This document shows, in pieces, positions 26,325 through 36,087 of a stretch of DNA of 64,000 bases (the first letter of the stretch is position 1; each line of letters starts with the position of its first letter). The notes beneath the pieces were generated by a model. It was not told where the DNA came from and made no database searches. It saw only the letters and a program-made list of their open reading frames with translations. This stretch comes from JADFWK01 sp035527895 (GTDB lineage: Bacteria > Desulfobacterota > DSM-4660 > Desulfatiglandales > B25-G16), in the NCBI GenBank assembly GCA_035527895.1, contig DATKZQ010000081.1, forward strand, positions 3,031 to 67,030. The letters run 5' to 3'. The position numbers were made by a program, and so were the translations under genes.

Positions 26325-27743
26325 TTACGCTCCTACCTCCACCGGAGAAGCCTTTTTGTAATACTGTTTAACGTATTTTTCATCGATCCTCTTGAGTTCT
26401 CCCTCGGGAAGAACTCCGAGCAATTCCCACCCGAGGCTCAGCGTCTGCTCAATCGTTCTGTTTTCATCTACCCCCTGAGTGACGAACCGCTCTTCAAAAA
26501 TCTCCGCAAACTTCAGGTTGAGGCGATCTCTTTCGCTCAACGCCTCCTCTCCGACGACCGCAACAAGGCTCCTCACATCCCTGCCCTCGGCATAGGCTGA
26601 ATAACACTGATCGGAAACCCCTAAGTGATCTGCCCGTGTTCTACCTTCACCGATCCCCTCGTTCATGAGTCTGGAAAGGCTGGGCAAGACATCCACCGGC
26701 GGATACACTCCCTTCCGGTGCAGTTCACGAGAGAGAACGAATTGTCCCTCGGTGATATATCCGGTGAGGTCTGGCACGGGATGGGTGATATCGTCATCCG
26801 GCATGGAGAGAATGGGCATCTGCGTGATAGAACCCTTCTTTCCGGTAATCCTCCCGGCCCTCTCATAGATAGTCGATAAATCGGTATACATATAACCCGG
26901 ATACCCCCGCCTTCCCGGGACCTCTTCCCGCGCCGCGGAGATCTCTCGCAGGGCCTCGCAGTAATTGGTCATATCAGTAACTATAACCAGCACATGGGTA
27001 TCGTAGCTGAAAGCTAAGAACTCCGCTGTGGTGAGTGCCATCCTGGGCGTGATAATCCTCTCTATGGCCGGGTCATCTGCAAGGTTGATAAACGAAACAA
27101 TCCGCTCCAGCGCCCCGGTAGATTCAAAGCTATTCATGAAGAAATTTGCCTCTTCATGGGTGATGCCCATGGCGGCAAAAATAACACTAAAGGGTTCTTC
27201 CGAACCCAAAACAGTGGCCTGCCGTGCTATCTGGGCAGCGAGCTCATTGTGGGGCAATCCGGACCCTGAAAAGATCGGGAGTTTCTGTCCTCTCACCAAG
27301 GTATTCATTCCGTCAATGGTGGAGATACCGGTTTGAATGAATTCGTTCGGGTATGCCCGGGCCGTTGGGTTTATGGCGGCACCGATTATGGGCGTTCGAA
27401 TCTCCGGAATGATCTCCGGACCTCCATCAATGGGTCTGCCCAGACCGTCAAAGGACCTTCCGAGCATCTCCTTGGACAGGGAGATCCTCATGATGTCTCC
27501 GGAGAATCTTACTCTTGTCTGATCCGTGTCAAGTCCTCTTGTGCCTTCAAATACCTGGACAATGGCCACATTCTCCTGGGATTCCAAGACCTGACCCATG
27601 CGGTTTTCGCCTTCAGGGGTTCGGATATACACAACCTCTCCATACGCTACCTCTTCCACGCCCTCCACGATCATGAGAGGCCCTGCTACCTGCGTTACTG
27701 ACCGGTACTCTCTCGATTTTATGTCCGTTGCTTTTTCTGTCAT
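26325..27743 (-). CDS. atpB: V/A-type ATPase subunit B (non-catalytic nucleotide-binding)
   Basis: 472 residues. It carries the beta-barrel N-terminal domain and the central RecA-like core without a canonical P-loop; SGSGLPHNELAAQIARQA stands in its place, as expected for the regulatory subunit. VLVIVTDMTNYCEALRE and GYMYTDLSTIYERAGR are conserved blocks. Its start overlaps the subunit A stop (ATGA type), indicating tight 1:1 co-translation. Confidence 0.96.
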   Translation of the reverse strand: MTEKATDIKSREYRSVTQVAGPLMIVEGVEEVAYGEVVYIRTPEGENRMGQVLESQENVAIVQVFEGTRGLDTDQTRVRFSGDIMRISLSKEMLGRSFDGLGRPIDGGPEIIPEIRTPIIGAAINPTARAYPNEFIQTGISTIDGMNTLVRGQKLPIFSGSGLPHNELAAQIARQATVLGSEEPFSVIFAAMGITHEEANFFMNSFESTGALERIVSFINLADDPAIERIITPRMALTTAEFLAFSYDTHVLVIVTDMTNYCEALREISAAREEVPGRRGYPGYMYTDLSTIYERAGRITGKKGSITQMPILSMPDDDITHPVPDLTGYITEGQFVLSRELHRKGVYPPVDVLPSLSRLMNEGIGEGRTRADHLGVSDQCYSAYAEGRDVRSLVAVVGEEALSERDRLNLKFAEIFEERFVTQGVDENRTIEQTLSLGWELLGVLPEGELKRIDEKYVKQYYKKASPVEVGA

Positions 27744-29509
27744 TTTTGATTCCTCAAGGCTTCAAATTCACGTTCGATAGATTGTACCAATCCCTCATAT
27801 CTCTTCGGGAAATCCGGGTTCGGCGTATATTTCATTCGAGCTATTTCATCCTTTACCTTCACCGCCGCTATCCTGCCCGCTCCAACGCCCGACTCGATCG
27901 CCTTGTTGACCTCTTGATAGAATCTCCAAATGATTTTAAGCATGAGAAATTGTTTCTCCTTTGAGCAATAGGAATCTATTTCGTGGTAGGCATGCTGTTG
28001 CAGGTAATCCTCTCTGATCATACGCGCTACCTCCAAGAGGGCCCTGTCCGACTCCGGCAAAGCGTCCTGGCCAACCAGCTGTACAATCTCCTGAAGCTCC
28101 GCCTCCTTTTCCAGTAGCGCCATCATCTCTCCTCGGAGGATCTGGAATTCCTTGTCCACGTTTTGATCAAACCACGGTTTTACGAAATCCAAATAGAGCG
28201 AATAGCTTGTGAGCCAATTGATGGCAGGAAAATGTCTTCTGTCTGCAAGGTTGGTGTCCAATGCCCAGAAGGAGCTTACCACCCTCAAGGTATTCTGAGA
28301 AACAGGTTCGGAAAAATCGCCTCCCGGCGGCGATACCGCCCCGATAATCGAAACCGAACCAAACCTCTCGTCGCGCCCCAAGGTCCTTACCCGGCCTGCC
28401 CTTTCGTAGAAATCGGCAAGCCTTGTGCCCAGATATGCTGGGAATCCCTCTTCACCAGGCATCTCCTCCAGCCTTCCCGAGATCTCTCTTAATGCCTCGG
28501 CCCACCGCGATGTTGAGTCGGCCATCAAGGCCACATCATATCCCATGTCCCGGTAATACTCGGCAATGGTAACACCTGTGTAGATCGAGGCCTCTCGAGC
28601 TGCAACCGGCATATTGGATGTGTTGGCTATCAAGGTGGACCGCTCCATGAGTTTCTCCCCGGTATTGGGGTCGTCCAATTCGGGAAAGGTGAGCAAGACC
28701 TCTGTCATCTCGTTGCCTCTTTCCCCGCAGCCTACGTATACAACCACCTGGGAATCAGCCCATTTGGCCAACTGGTGTTGGCTCACTGTTTTGCCAGTAC
28801 CAAAGCCTCCCGGAATTGCAGCCGTCCCCCCTTTTGCTATAGGAAAGAACGTATCATAAATCCTTTGGCCTGTAAACAAGGGGACCTCAGGATCAAGTTT
28901 TTTTATGAGGGGTCTTCCGATCCGGACCGGCCATTTCTGTTTCATGGTTAGCTCGACCTTTTGTCCATCCCTGTCGAGGACAGCTACGACGTCATCGACC
29001 GTGAAACTTCCGCTCTTGATCTCGACCACCTTTCCCCGCATCCGTGGAGGGACCATGATTTTGTGCTTAATGACCTTTGACTCTTGAACCTCGCCGAGAA
29101 AGTCGCCCTCTTCGACCTCGTCACCCTTTTTCACGGTTGGCGTGAAGTCCCATTTTTTTTCGGGATCCAGGCCGGGAACATTAACGCCTCGGGGAATATA
29201 GTCACCTGCCTGATTCTTGATTGCAAGCAACGGTCGCTGTATCCCATCATAGAAATTGGTAATGATCCCCGGGCCCAGCTCAACTGACAAGGGAGCCCCT
29301 GTTCTCATGACCTCCTCTCCCGGTTTGAGCCCAGTGGTGTCCTCGTAAACCTGCACGTAAGCCAAGTCCTGTATGAGCTTTATCGTCTCCCCCATGAGCC
29401 CTTCCTGCCCCACCCTTACAACCTCATACATCTCACAGCCTTTCATGTCTTTGGCTATTACGAGCGGGCCAGCAATGCTCTTTATCTTTCCTGCCTTGAA
29501 ATCCGCCAT
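27740..29509 (-). CDS. atpA: V/A-type ATPase catalytic subunit A
   Basis: 589 residues. The P-loop GGFGTGKT is at residues 234-241, preceded by the large non-homologous insertion (about residues 115-190) that distinguishes V/A catalytic subunits from F-type beta. ALMADSTSRWAEALREISGRLEEMPGEEG and SIIGAVSPPGGDFSEPV are conserved catalytic blocks. It hydrolyses or makes ATP in the A3B3 head. No intein insertion. Confidence 0.97.
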   Translation of the reverse strand: MADFKAGKIKSIAGPLVIAKDMKGCEMYEVVRVGQEGLMGETIKLIQDLAYVQVYEDTTGLKPGEEVMRTGAPLSVELGPGIITNFYDGIQRPLLAIKNQAGDYIPRGVNVPGLDPEKKWDFTPTVKKGDEVEEGDFLGEVQESKVIKHKIMVPPRMRGKVVEIKSGSFTVDDVVAVLDRDGQKVELTMKQKWPVRIGRPLIKKLDPEVPLFTGQRIYDTFFPIAKGGTAAIPGGFGTGKTVSQHQLAKWADSQVVVYVGCGERGNEMTEVLLTFPELDDPNTGEKLMERSTLIANTSNMPVAAREASIYTGVTIAEYYRDMGYDVALMADSTSRWAEALREISGRLEEMPGEEGFPAYLGTRLADFYERAGRVRTLGRDERFGSVSIIGAVSPPGGDFSEPVSQNTLRVVSSFWALDTNLADRRHFPAINWLTSYSLYLDFVKPWFDQNVDKEFQILRGEMMALLEKEAELQEIVQLVGQDALPESDRALLEVARMIREDYLQQHAYHEIDSYCSKEKQFLMLKIIWRFYQEVNKAIESGVGAGRIAAVKVKDEIARMKYTPNPDFPKRYEGLVQSIEREFEALRNQK

Positions 29510-29519
29510 GTTTTCCTCA

Positions 29520-29843
29520 CTATGCTATTTCGAATCCAACCGTTCGTTTAATGAGCCCCCGCATGGGGTCAGTTTTGCCCACCAATGGACCCCCACTATC
29601 CGGAATCTCTAAGATAATTGGCATGATGCCCTTTCGGAACCTACTTACCTCGTCCAGGGCACTCCTTATCTCAGTGGCTGCCTTCTCGGTAATCAGTATA
29701 ATCCCGATGTTGCCATTGAATAGGCTCCTCAGCGCCTCCCTGACATCCCTCGTTTTGAGTTCATCTATCAGGAAGGTTTGCTTAACGCCTGCAAGTTTAA
29801 ACCCATAGGCGGCGTGTCTGTCTCCTATCAGGGCGATTTCCAT
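29520..29843 (-). CDS. atpF: V/A-type ATPase subunit F
   Basis: 107 residues. A CheY-like alpha/beta fold is suggested by MEIALIGDRHAAYGFKLAGV, NIGIILITEKAA and MPIILEIPD. Subunit F binds D in the central stalk. It overlaps the C subunit stop by one base and precedes A by ten bases. Confidence 0.9.
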   Translation of the reverse strand: MEIALIGDRHAAYGFKLAGVKQTFLIDELKTRDVREALRSLFNGNIGIILITEKAATEIRSALDEVSRFRKGIMPIILEIPDSGGPLVGKTDPMRGLIKRTVGFEIA

Positions 29844-30883
29844 TATTTCCTCGTTACTGCTTCTCTGACCTCTTCTCTGCTCAGCTCAACCTCTGTGCTC
29901 CTCGCCAGAGCCAAGAGGTTCCTCACCTCCGTCTCCTTTGAAACAAGAAACCCAATGAGGGGCCCGGGGCCAAACGGCCGCTTCTTTCTGATATCCTCCC
30001 CCCTTGCGAGCACGGCACCATCGAGCACCTCTTCAAAGGCCAGAATGGACCCGGTGCTCTCGTGCTCAGACTGACAAGAAGCGAGGGATTCAAAATACGG
30101 TGTGCCCTCCAGAACGGGCAGAAGGCCCGCGATATCCTCCTCATCGAAGGCCACCAGGAGTTCGTCGAGGATCTTGCACTCGGGTATCAAACAGGGCTCA
30201 ATCTCCTCTCGAAGGAGGCCACCATGTTTTGCCCTCAGAATAACCTTCAGATTGTGGGTCTCCACGCAGACCTCTAAGAATTCCCTGAACCCCTTACTGA
30301 CTCTCAGCTTCAGAACCTTAAGCCATAGATCCTCCCAAAAGGCCTTATCCAGCAAGGACTCCAAAAAGAACAGATTGTTGGTCTCAGAATACCGGGCCAG
30401 GCCTTGGCTGAGCGAACGATATGGCGTTCTTGTTAAGAGGGCCACAAGATCCTCCATGCCCTCCGCATCGACAATGGTTCTGAGAAAGGTGATATCCAGT
30501 TCGCCACCTTCCACAAAGGAAGCTAGGATGTCCTCTTTCTTTGCCCCGCTATGCATTCCCCGGATTGCCGTTCTTAGATTGATAACGTCCCATTTTCGAA
30601 GCAAATACTCTCTTATCGGCCAGGCCCCTTTTGGGATGATCTTAGAAATCTCCTTTCCGACGGCAGAGAACTCGGCCAGGATCGACTTTTCCAGTTCTTT
30701 GGCATCACTGACTGCACCTTCCGAGAGATAAGGAAAATAATCGGTTGCCTCCAAAAGTGAGGCAATCTCTCCTGGCGAGGCGCACCCCCAGAGATCATCC
30801 CATCGCCCCTGAGAGATGAACTTTCCCTCCTTTGCCATCACGGTGGCATTCACATAAAGGTATGAGAGGACATCTCTCATCAT
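29843..30883 (-). CDS. atpC: V/A-type ATPase subunit C
   Basis: 346 residues, all helical, belonging to the V-ATPase C/d family that forms the funnel joining the central stalk to the membrane ring. LRKWDVINLRTAIRG, a segment strongly conserved in this family, is present at about residue 107. Start overlaps the E stop by four bases. Confidence 0.88.
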   Translation of the reverse strand: MMRDVLSYLYVNATVMAKEGKFISQGRWDDLWGCASPGEIASLLEATDYFPYLSEGAVSDAKELEKSILAEFSAVGKEISKIIPKGAWPIREYLLRKWDVINLRTAIRGMHSGAKKEDILASFVEGGELDITFLRTIVDAEGMEDLVALLTRTPYRSLSQGLARYSETNNLFFLESLLDKAFWEDLWLKVLKLRVSKGFREFLEVCVETHNLKVILRAKHGGLLREEIEPCLIPECKILDELLVAFDEEDIAGLLPVLEGTPYFESLASCQSEHESTGSILAFEEVLDGAVLARGEDIRKKRPFGPGPLIGFLVSKETEVRNLLALARSTEVELSREEVREAVTRK

Positions 30884-31530
30884 AGCCTATCCCCGAAAAG
30901 GATCTTGGCCACCTCCACCCGCATGCTCTCCCTCAGCCTGCTCAGTTTGGTCTCAAGTGTATGGTCAACCTCCACGGAATTCTCCAAATCCCTCACAACC
31001 ACGCCTCCAAGGAATTGGGCAGGCTCATCCGCCAGATCAAGGCTCATGTCCCTTCCCGTCCTCTTATTGACCTCCCTGGTTATCCCAGCCAGCATTTCTT
31101 CCTTGAAGGACTTCCTATCCCTCTGGTTGAGGACCAACTCCAGCTTCTTGCCAGCAACTGCCTCAGAGGCGGAGACAATCAGGTTGAACAGAATGTCCTT
31201 GTAAGCAAGGTTGTCTCGCTTTCCTTTCTCAGTCAATTCCTCCAAGACCTTTCGAGCCTCTGCAAAGGAGCTATCGATCGCCTCCTCTTGAGCATCCATC
31301 CGCTTTCGTCTCACCTGGATTCTCTTCTCGGCCAACATCCGCTGCTCTTCAAGCGAGGCAGCTCGTTTGCCGTCTAAGAGAATCTTATCGGCCTCCCGCT
31401 CCACCTTCTCTTGAGCAGCCTTCTTGATCTTATCCGCCTCTGTTTGAGCCTCACCCACTATCTCGGATATCTCTTTCGCGGCTTCGGCCTGTATGTGGGA
31501 TACTATTTTCTCAATCCCTTCATCCGACAT
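30880..31530 (-). CDS. atpE: V/A-type ATPase subunit E (peripheral stalk)
   Basis: 216 residues: a long N-terminal charged coiled coil (~1-110) and a globular C-terminal domain ending with GGVVVRDLENSVEVDHTLETKL, as in V/A-ATPase E. Pairs with subunit H/G as a peripheral stalk. Confidence 0.9.
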   Translation of the reverse strand: MSDEGIEKIVSHIQAEAAKEISEIVGEAQTEADKIKKAAQEKVEREADKILLDGKRAASLEEQRMLAEKRIQVRRKRMDAQEEAIDSSFAEARKVLEELTEKGKRDNLAYKDILFNLIVSASEAVAGKKLELVLNQRDRKSFKEEMLAGITREVNKRTGRDMSLDLADEPAQFLGGVVVRDLENSVEVDHTLETKLSRLRESMRVEVAKILFGDRL

Positions 31531-31579
31531 AATTGCTCCTTACTTAAAATAGATACCCTTCTCGCGGTATCTGCGCTCG

Positions 31580-32065
31580 TCAGCCGCCCATAATCTTAGT
31601 TCCTACGAAGATCAGGATAGCTATGAGGAGACCGAAAATGGCGAACGTCTCGGCCATAACTGCAAGAACGATCGCCTGCCCAAATGTCTCGGGTCGCTTG
31701 GCTACCGCGCCCATGCCGCTGGCAGCTATAGCTCCCTGGGCAACGGCCGTGAAACTGCTGAGACCAATAACGATACCGCCTCCCAATGCAGCGTACCCCA
31801 TTCCAATAGGAATCTCCTTAACGGGTCCGCCGAGCACGCCAACGCCGATAAGGATCAGAACGGCCCCGAGGAACCCATAGATCCCCTGGGTTTGTGGCAG
31901 GGCCTGGAGCACTAAAACAGGCCCGAATTTCTTTGGATCCTCTGAAATAACGCCTGCGCCTGCAACACCAGCGAGACCGACTCCGATCCCCGAAGCAATC
32001 GCGGCCAAACCCATGGAAATTGCTGCACCAATAATTGCCCACACTGTTCCTGATGATAACTCCAT
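31580..32065 (-). CDS. atpK: V/A-type ATPase subunit K (membrane ring), Na+-type residue pattern
   Basis: 161 residues in two tandem hairpins (four membrane helices), i.e. a duplicated c-subunit. L56, T59 and Q60 (LPQTQ), Q110 (AVAQG) and E139 (MAETFAIFG) correspond to the Na+ ligands known from Enterococcus hirae NtpK (L61, T64, Q65, Q110, E139). Only the second hairpin keeps the carboxylate; the first has Q60. I infer a Na+-coupled enzyme with one ion site per four-helix subunit. Confidence 0.93.
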   Translation of the reverse strand: MELSSGTVWAIIGAAISMGLAAIASGIGVGLAGVAGAGVISEDPKKFGPVLVLQALPQTQGIYGFLGAVLILIGVGVLGGPVKEIPIGMGYAALGGGIVIGLSSFTAVAQGAIAASGMGAVAKRPETFGQAIVLAVMAETFAIFGLLIAILIFVGTKIMGG

Positions 32066-32080
32066 AAATATACCTCCCTC

Positions 32081-34027
32081 TTATTTTATCTCTACGGTGT
32101 CAAATTTCATCTCAAGGGGCGTAAATTCGGTACCCCCGCTCTGATAGAATTTGGTAAAAAACTCCACATAGTGCAAGCGAAGCCCGTGCACAAAGCTCCC
32201 CATGGCATTAATGAGGAAATTGAATAAATGGCCGAACAGAAAAATGATAACGGCCAGGACTATTCCGAGCCAACCAACCATATAGAGCATGCTGGCGAGC
32301 ACGTTAACGGTCATGGCAATCCCCGTTGTGCACAACCCTAAGGCCATAAGCCTGGCGTAGGAGAGAACATCCCCCATGAATCCGGTTATCTGAAACATGG
32401 ACATGGCCTTGTGTCCTCCTAGAAGCAATATCAGAGCGATGACAATAAACACCAGGCCCAGCGACTTATGGCCTGACACGATGAAAATAAGGCCTGGCTG
32501 CATAAACAAGAACCAAAGGTTCTCGCTGATAGCCTTCCATCTCTGACCTGCTTTTAGTTTATGTGCCACATTGATCACTACGCCCACATTAACATGAGCC
32601 AAGCCGATGATAAGCGCAATCAACAAGAATGCGGTAACCTGAACCATGGGGTCGAATACCTGGAGGGATGCGAGTAGAGGCAATTTAAGACCAAAACCGC
32701 CGAACCACCCGCCCGAAAGGGCCCCGATGATGATGGTAGCAGCCCCTGCAGAGGAGAGAATGATTCCACCATCTTTTATCATCTCGTTATATTTCCCGCC
32801 TCCTCTGATCAACAGCATACCCAAAACAAGGGCAATGAGCCCGTAGAGCGCGTCCGTTAACATAATCGAAAAAAACAGGAGAAAGCCCGGCGCCAAAAAC
32901 AGGGTCGGGTCCACACCATTATAGGCTGGCAAGCCATACAGGCGGGTTAACAGCTCAAAGCTCTTGAAGAACTTGGGGTTTTTGAGCTGTACCGGCACGT
33001 CATCGTTGTCATCCGGATCCGTCAGGTCTACCACGCACGCTCCTCTGCTGATGCTTCTGATCTCCTGAACGGCCTGGGCAACCGAGTCACAGGGTACCCA
33101 GCCCTCAATAGCCACAACGTGCTCCATCCTGGCAAATTTCGTGTGGTTTTCTTCCCGCTGCCGTTCGACCATGAGAAGTTCCTGGTATTTTCTGAGCTCA
33201 TCCTTCCACCGTCGTGCAATATCAACGATCATGCGCTCTTTTGCTCGCTTCTCCTGGTCCAAGCCCTCCAGTCTTTTATCAATAGAATCGATGGCCTTTC
33301 CCGGCGTTCCTTGCAGCCCCTGTATCTCAACTCTTTCCCAGTTCAAGCGACGGAGATTCGGCAATACCGCCGATACCTGTTCCTTGAGGCAGACTACTAC
33401 CGTTACGATGTTGTCCTCGGATGTCTCGCGGGCTCCCAGATAGAAGGCATTATTCGTTATGTCCTCTAATCGTTCTCTCAGGTTATCGATCTCTTCTTTC
33501 GGGGCAACACCGAGCAATACGGACAAAAAGTCCGAATCACCGACATCTCCCAGGTCTATGTCCAGGGGTAACACCAGCTCCAGTAACCCTCTGGTTCTTA
33601 CGCCTTCTGCAATCTCCTCCTCAATCCTCTCGAGATCCTCTACCGGCTGTGCCACTTCGCTCTCGACTTTCCCTATGATTCCGTCAACAGCATCAAGAAG
33701 CCCTGGGCCGAACAGCTCTTCGGTTTCGATCCTTTTAGGCGGCAGCGGGGCAAAAACAGCCTTTATAAAACCCTCCCGAGGCTCTGGGTCGTGGCGTTCA
33801 AAAAGATCCAGCAACCGATTGAGGGCTATATTCTGGGCAGCTATTCTCCGTATGTTCGGTGAGATGGGGTGCGGTTGCAGAAGGTCCTTCAGGTGGGGGT
33901 CATTAATCGCTTCGGAATAGTCGGTAAGGTGGACGGTGCCGAGAGCCTGAAGCCCCTTAACGATGCCGTCCCTAAACCCTTTAAGGGCGACTATTTGTAG
34001 CCTTTTCATCCGGGTTGGGCGTAACAT
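32081..34027 (-). CDS. atpI: V/A-type ATPase subunit I (a-type stator subunit)
   Basis: 648 residues: a cytoplasmic N-terminal half (~1-340) with coiled coils that anchors the peripheral stalks, and a membrane half with about seven or eight helices. FLFFSIMLTDALYGLIALV and FSIxxTDA-like and SYARLMALGL blocks are conserved in this family. It forms the ion half-channels against the K ring. Its start codon lies four bases beyond the subunit H stop; an in-frame ATG six codons on lacks a ribosome-binding site. Confidence 0.93.
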   Translation of the reverse strand: MLRPTRMKRLQIVALKGFRDGIVKGLQALGTVHLTDYSEAINDPHLKDLLQPHPISPNIRRIAAQNIALNRLLDLFERHDPEPREGFIKAVFAPLPPKRIETEELFGPGLLDAVDGIIGKVESEVAQPVEDLERIEEEIAEGVRTRGLLELVLPLDIDLGDVGDSDFLSVLLGVAPKEEIDNLRERLEDITNNAFYLGARETSEDNIVTVVVCLKEQVSAVLPNLRRLNWERVEIQGLQGTPGKAIDSIDKRLEGLDQEKRAKERMIVDIARRWKDELRKYQELLMVERQREENHTKFARMEHVVAIEGWVPCDSVAQAVQEIRSISRGACVVDLTDPDDNDDVPVQLKNPKFFKSFELLTRLYGLPAYNGVDPTLFLAPGFLLFFSIMLTDALYGLIALVLGMLLIRGGGKYNEMIKDGGIILSSAGAATIIIGALSGGWFGGFGLKLPLLASLQVFDPMVQVTAFLLIALIIGLAHVNVGVVINVAHKLKAGQRWKAISENLWFLFMQPGLIFIVSGHKSLGLVFIVIALILLLGGHKAMSMFQITGFMGDVLSYARLMALGLCTTGIAMTVNVLASMLYMVGWLGIVLAVIIFLFGHLFNFLINAMGSFVHGLRLHYVEFFTKFYQSGGTEFTPLEMKFDTVEIK

Positions 34028-34031
34028 GATA

Positions 34032-34343
34032 TCAGCCTAACAAAGAACGTAAAATAAAGTCTCGAGCCTTTTCCAGGTTCCTATGGGCCCCTTGCGTCAA
34101 TTCCTCGGTATCCTTTTTCCATTCGTCTGCAAGTTCCCGGCATTCTTTCCCGGCCTTTTCCGCCGCCTCCTCACGCATCTTTTCCGCCAGGCCCCGTGCA
34201 TCCCTTACCCTGTCTGTCAAAAGTCTTTCTGCCTCTTTTTTGGCCTCCTCAATCAGCCGTCCCGCGTCTTGTCTGGCGTCCTCTGTCTTCTGTTTTGCCT
34301 CTGCTTCTGCCTGTTTAATCTTTTGTAAGGATTCTAAGATCAT
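34032..34343 (-). CDS. atpH: V/A-type ATPase subunit H/G (peripheral stalk)
   Basis: 103 residues, one continuous charged coiled coil (IKQAEAEAKQKTEDARQDAG onward), as for archaeal AhaH. First gene of the operon, which then runs I-K-E-C-F-A-B-D, the same order as in archaeal A-ATPase operons. Assigned mainly by position and coiled-coil character. Confidence 0.8.
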   Translation of the reverse strand: MILESLQKIKQAEAEAKQKTEDARQDAGRLIEEAKKEAERLLTDRVRDARGLAEKMREEAAEKAGKECRELADEWKKDTEELTQGAHRNLEKARDFILRSLLG

Positions 34344-34397
34344 TCCGAACCTCTGTTGCGCTTCGAAACCGGAATAAGATTTAAAAGGGGGGAACGG

Positions 34398-34799
34398 TTA
34401 TTTCAAGATAGAAAGGTTTCCATCTTCCTTTGGGGAGGGGCTCAGCTCCTTCTTTCTCTCTTTTCCCAGCTCCTGCATCTTACACTTTCCCTCAAAGATA
34501 ACGCCCTCTTCGATGACGAGCTTTGGGGTTTGGATATTGCCGAAGAGCTTACCGGGAACGCTTATCTCGATCTTGTTCTCCGCAACAATATCCCCATTAA
34601 CCTCTCCGCTTATTATCATATCAGCAACATGTATTTGCGACTTTATCGTTGCGGATTCCCCCACTATCAAGGTCCCGCTTGATTCTATTTCACCGGAGAA
34701 TTTGCCGTCTATCCGCACTGCACCGGTGAAGGAAAACTTGCCTTCGAATTCCGTGTCCTTGCCAAGAAAGGCGTTAATCTCTTCCTTAGGTGTTTTCAT
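34398..34799 (-). CDS. Bactofilin (polymerising cytoskeletal protein)
   Basis: 133 residues. A central beta-helical bactofilin domain (~10-110; FSFTGAVRIDGKFSGEIES, LIVGESATIKSQIHVADM, GEVNGDIVAENKIEI) is flanked by short polar tails. Bactofilins form nucleotide-free filaments and often organise local cell-wall synthesis. It lies downstream of rodA on the same strand, 118 bases away, so it may belong functionally to the shape operon. The V-ATPase H gene follows within 60 bases. Confidence 0.9.
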   Translation of the reverse strand: MKTPKEEINAFLGKDTEFEGKFSFTGAVRIDGKFSGEIESSGTLIVGESATIKSQIHVADMIISGEVNGDIVAENKIEISVPGKLFGNIQTPKLVIEEGVIFEGKCKMQELGKERKKELSPSPKEDGNLSILK

Positions 34800-34917
34800 G
34801 GGCTGTCCCCCTATCAGGCTTTTTTTCAGCGGTTTAATACCATACCCTCGCCAATGATTGCAAGAAAAAACACCGGGCGCATCGGTAGCGGGATTCCCAA
34901 CTATCGGTGCCGCGCGG

Positions 34918-36024
34918 TCATTCTTGAAACATGAACCTCCTCATGCTCACATTCATTACCAGGCCCATGGCCGCCATGGTGGAAATAACAGACGATCCAC
35001 CATAGCTGAACAAGACTAATGGTATTCCTACAACGGGAAGTAACCCTGTGACCATGCCCACGTTTATCGTGAGGTGCCAGAAGATAGATGCGGCAACACC
35101 GATCACAAGCAGGGTGCCAAATCGATCTTTGCTGCTTCTGGCTATGTTGATGCACCACAGAATCAAGAATAGGTAGAGGAAGAGAATCACGGCTGAGCCG
35201 ACAAACCCCCATTCCTCTGCCAAGACGGAGAAGCAAAAATCGGTATGCTGTTGCGGCAGAAAGTGTAATCGTGTCTGAGTCCCTTTCAGAAAACCCTTTC
35301 CCCAAAAAAGGCCCGAACCAATCGCAATCTTCGATTGGGTAACATGATAAGCGGCACCCAAGGGGTCCAATTGAGGCCTGAGGAATGCTATGATCCGCTT
35401 CTTCTGGTACCCCTGGAGGGTAACCCACAGGAATGGCGTTGAAAGAACGGCGGTGGACAGAAAAATGAGAATGGATTTCCAGTTAACATGAGCAAAAATG
35501 ATGATCGAGAACGAGACTATCAGCAGCATGAGGGCCGTTCCCAGATCGGGTTGATAGACAATAAGCATGAAGGGAATGACGGTCAAGATTAACGGTCTGA
35601 CCAGGTCTCGCAGGCGGTAGTTCCCTATTCTTTCATCTTCAGAGAAATGCTTGGCGAGAATGATCACAAGGGAGATCTTTACGATCTCTGAAGGTTGGAC
35701 AGAGAAAAGACCAAGGCTCAGCCACCGTTGAGACCCATGGGCAACCTTTCCCATCTTGAGAACGGCCAACAGAAGAACAAGAGAGAGAAAGAATAGTGGA
35801 TACGCAAGCCTGTTAAGCATATGATAATCAAAGGTGGTCATCAGGAGGAGAATCAAAAAACCGATGGCATACCAGCAGATTTGCTTCACGAAAATCTGGC
35901 CTCCCCCAAGGGCCCTAACGGTGTAGGTTGCGCTGTAGAGGTTAAAAACGCTCAGCAAACCCATAACGATCAATACAGCCAGCAATATCCAATCAAAGTT
36001 GTCTATCAATCGACGGTCGAACAT
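34918..36024 (-). CDS. rodA: Rod shape-determining SEDS glycosyltransferase RodA
   Basis: 368 residues, about ten membrane helices. SEDS-family blocks are present: QPDLGTALMLLIVSFSIIIF, GSGLFWGKGFLKGTQT, PQQHTDFCFSVLAEEWGFVG, and the C-terminal GIPLVLFSYGGSSV. It polymerises glycan strands with PBP2 during elongation. Last of the mreBCD-mrdA-rodA set. Confidence 0.95.
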   Translation of the reverse strand: MFDRRLIDNFDWILLAVLIVMGLLSVFNLYSATYTVRALGGGQIFVKQICWYAIGFLILLLMTTFDYHMLNRLAYPLFFLSLVLLLAVLKMGKVAHGSQRWLSLGLFSVQPSEIVKISLVIILAKHFSEDERIGNYRLRDLVRPLILTVIPFMLIVYQPDLGTALMLLIVSFSIIIFAHVNWKSILIFLSTAVLSTPFLWVTLQGYQKKRIIAFLRPQLDPLGAAYHVTQSKIAIGSGLFWGKGFLKGTQTRLHFLPQQHTDFCFSVLAEEWGFVGSAVILFLYLFLILWCINIARSSKDRFGTLLVIGVAASIFWHLTINVGMVTGLLPVVGIPLVLFSYGGSSVISTMAAMGLVMNVSMRRFMFQE

Positions 36025-36087
36025 ACTCGCCTCTCACCCCTTGTGGCTCATTTCATGGCGGAGCATGAGAATCACGGGGCACACCCT

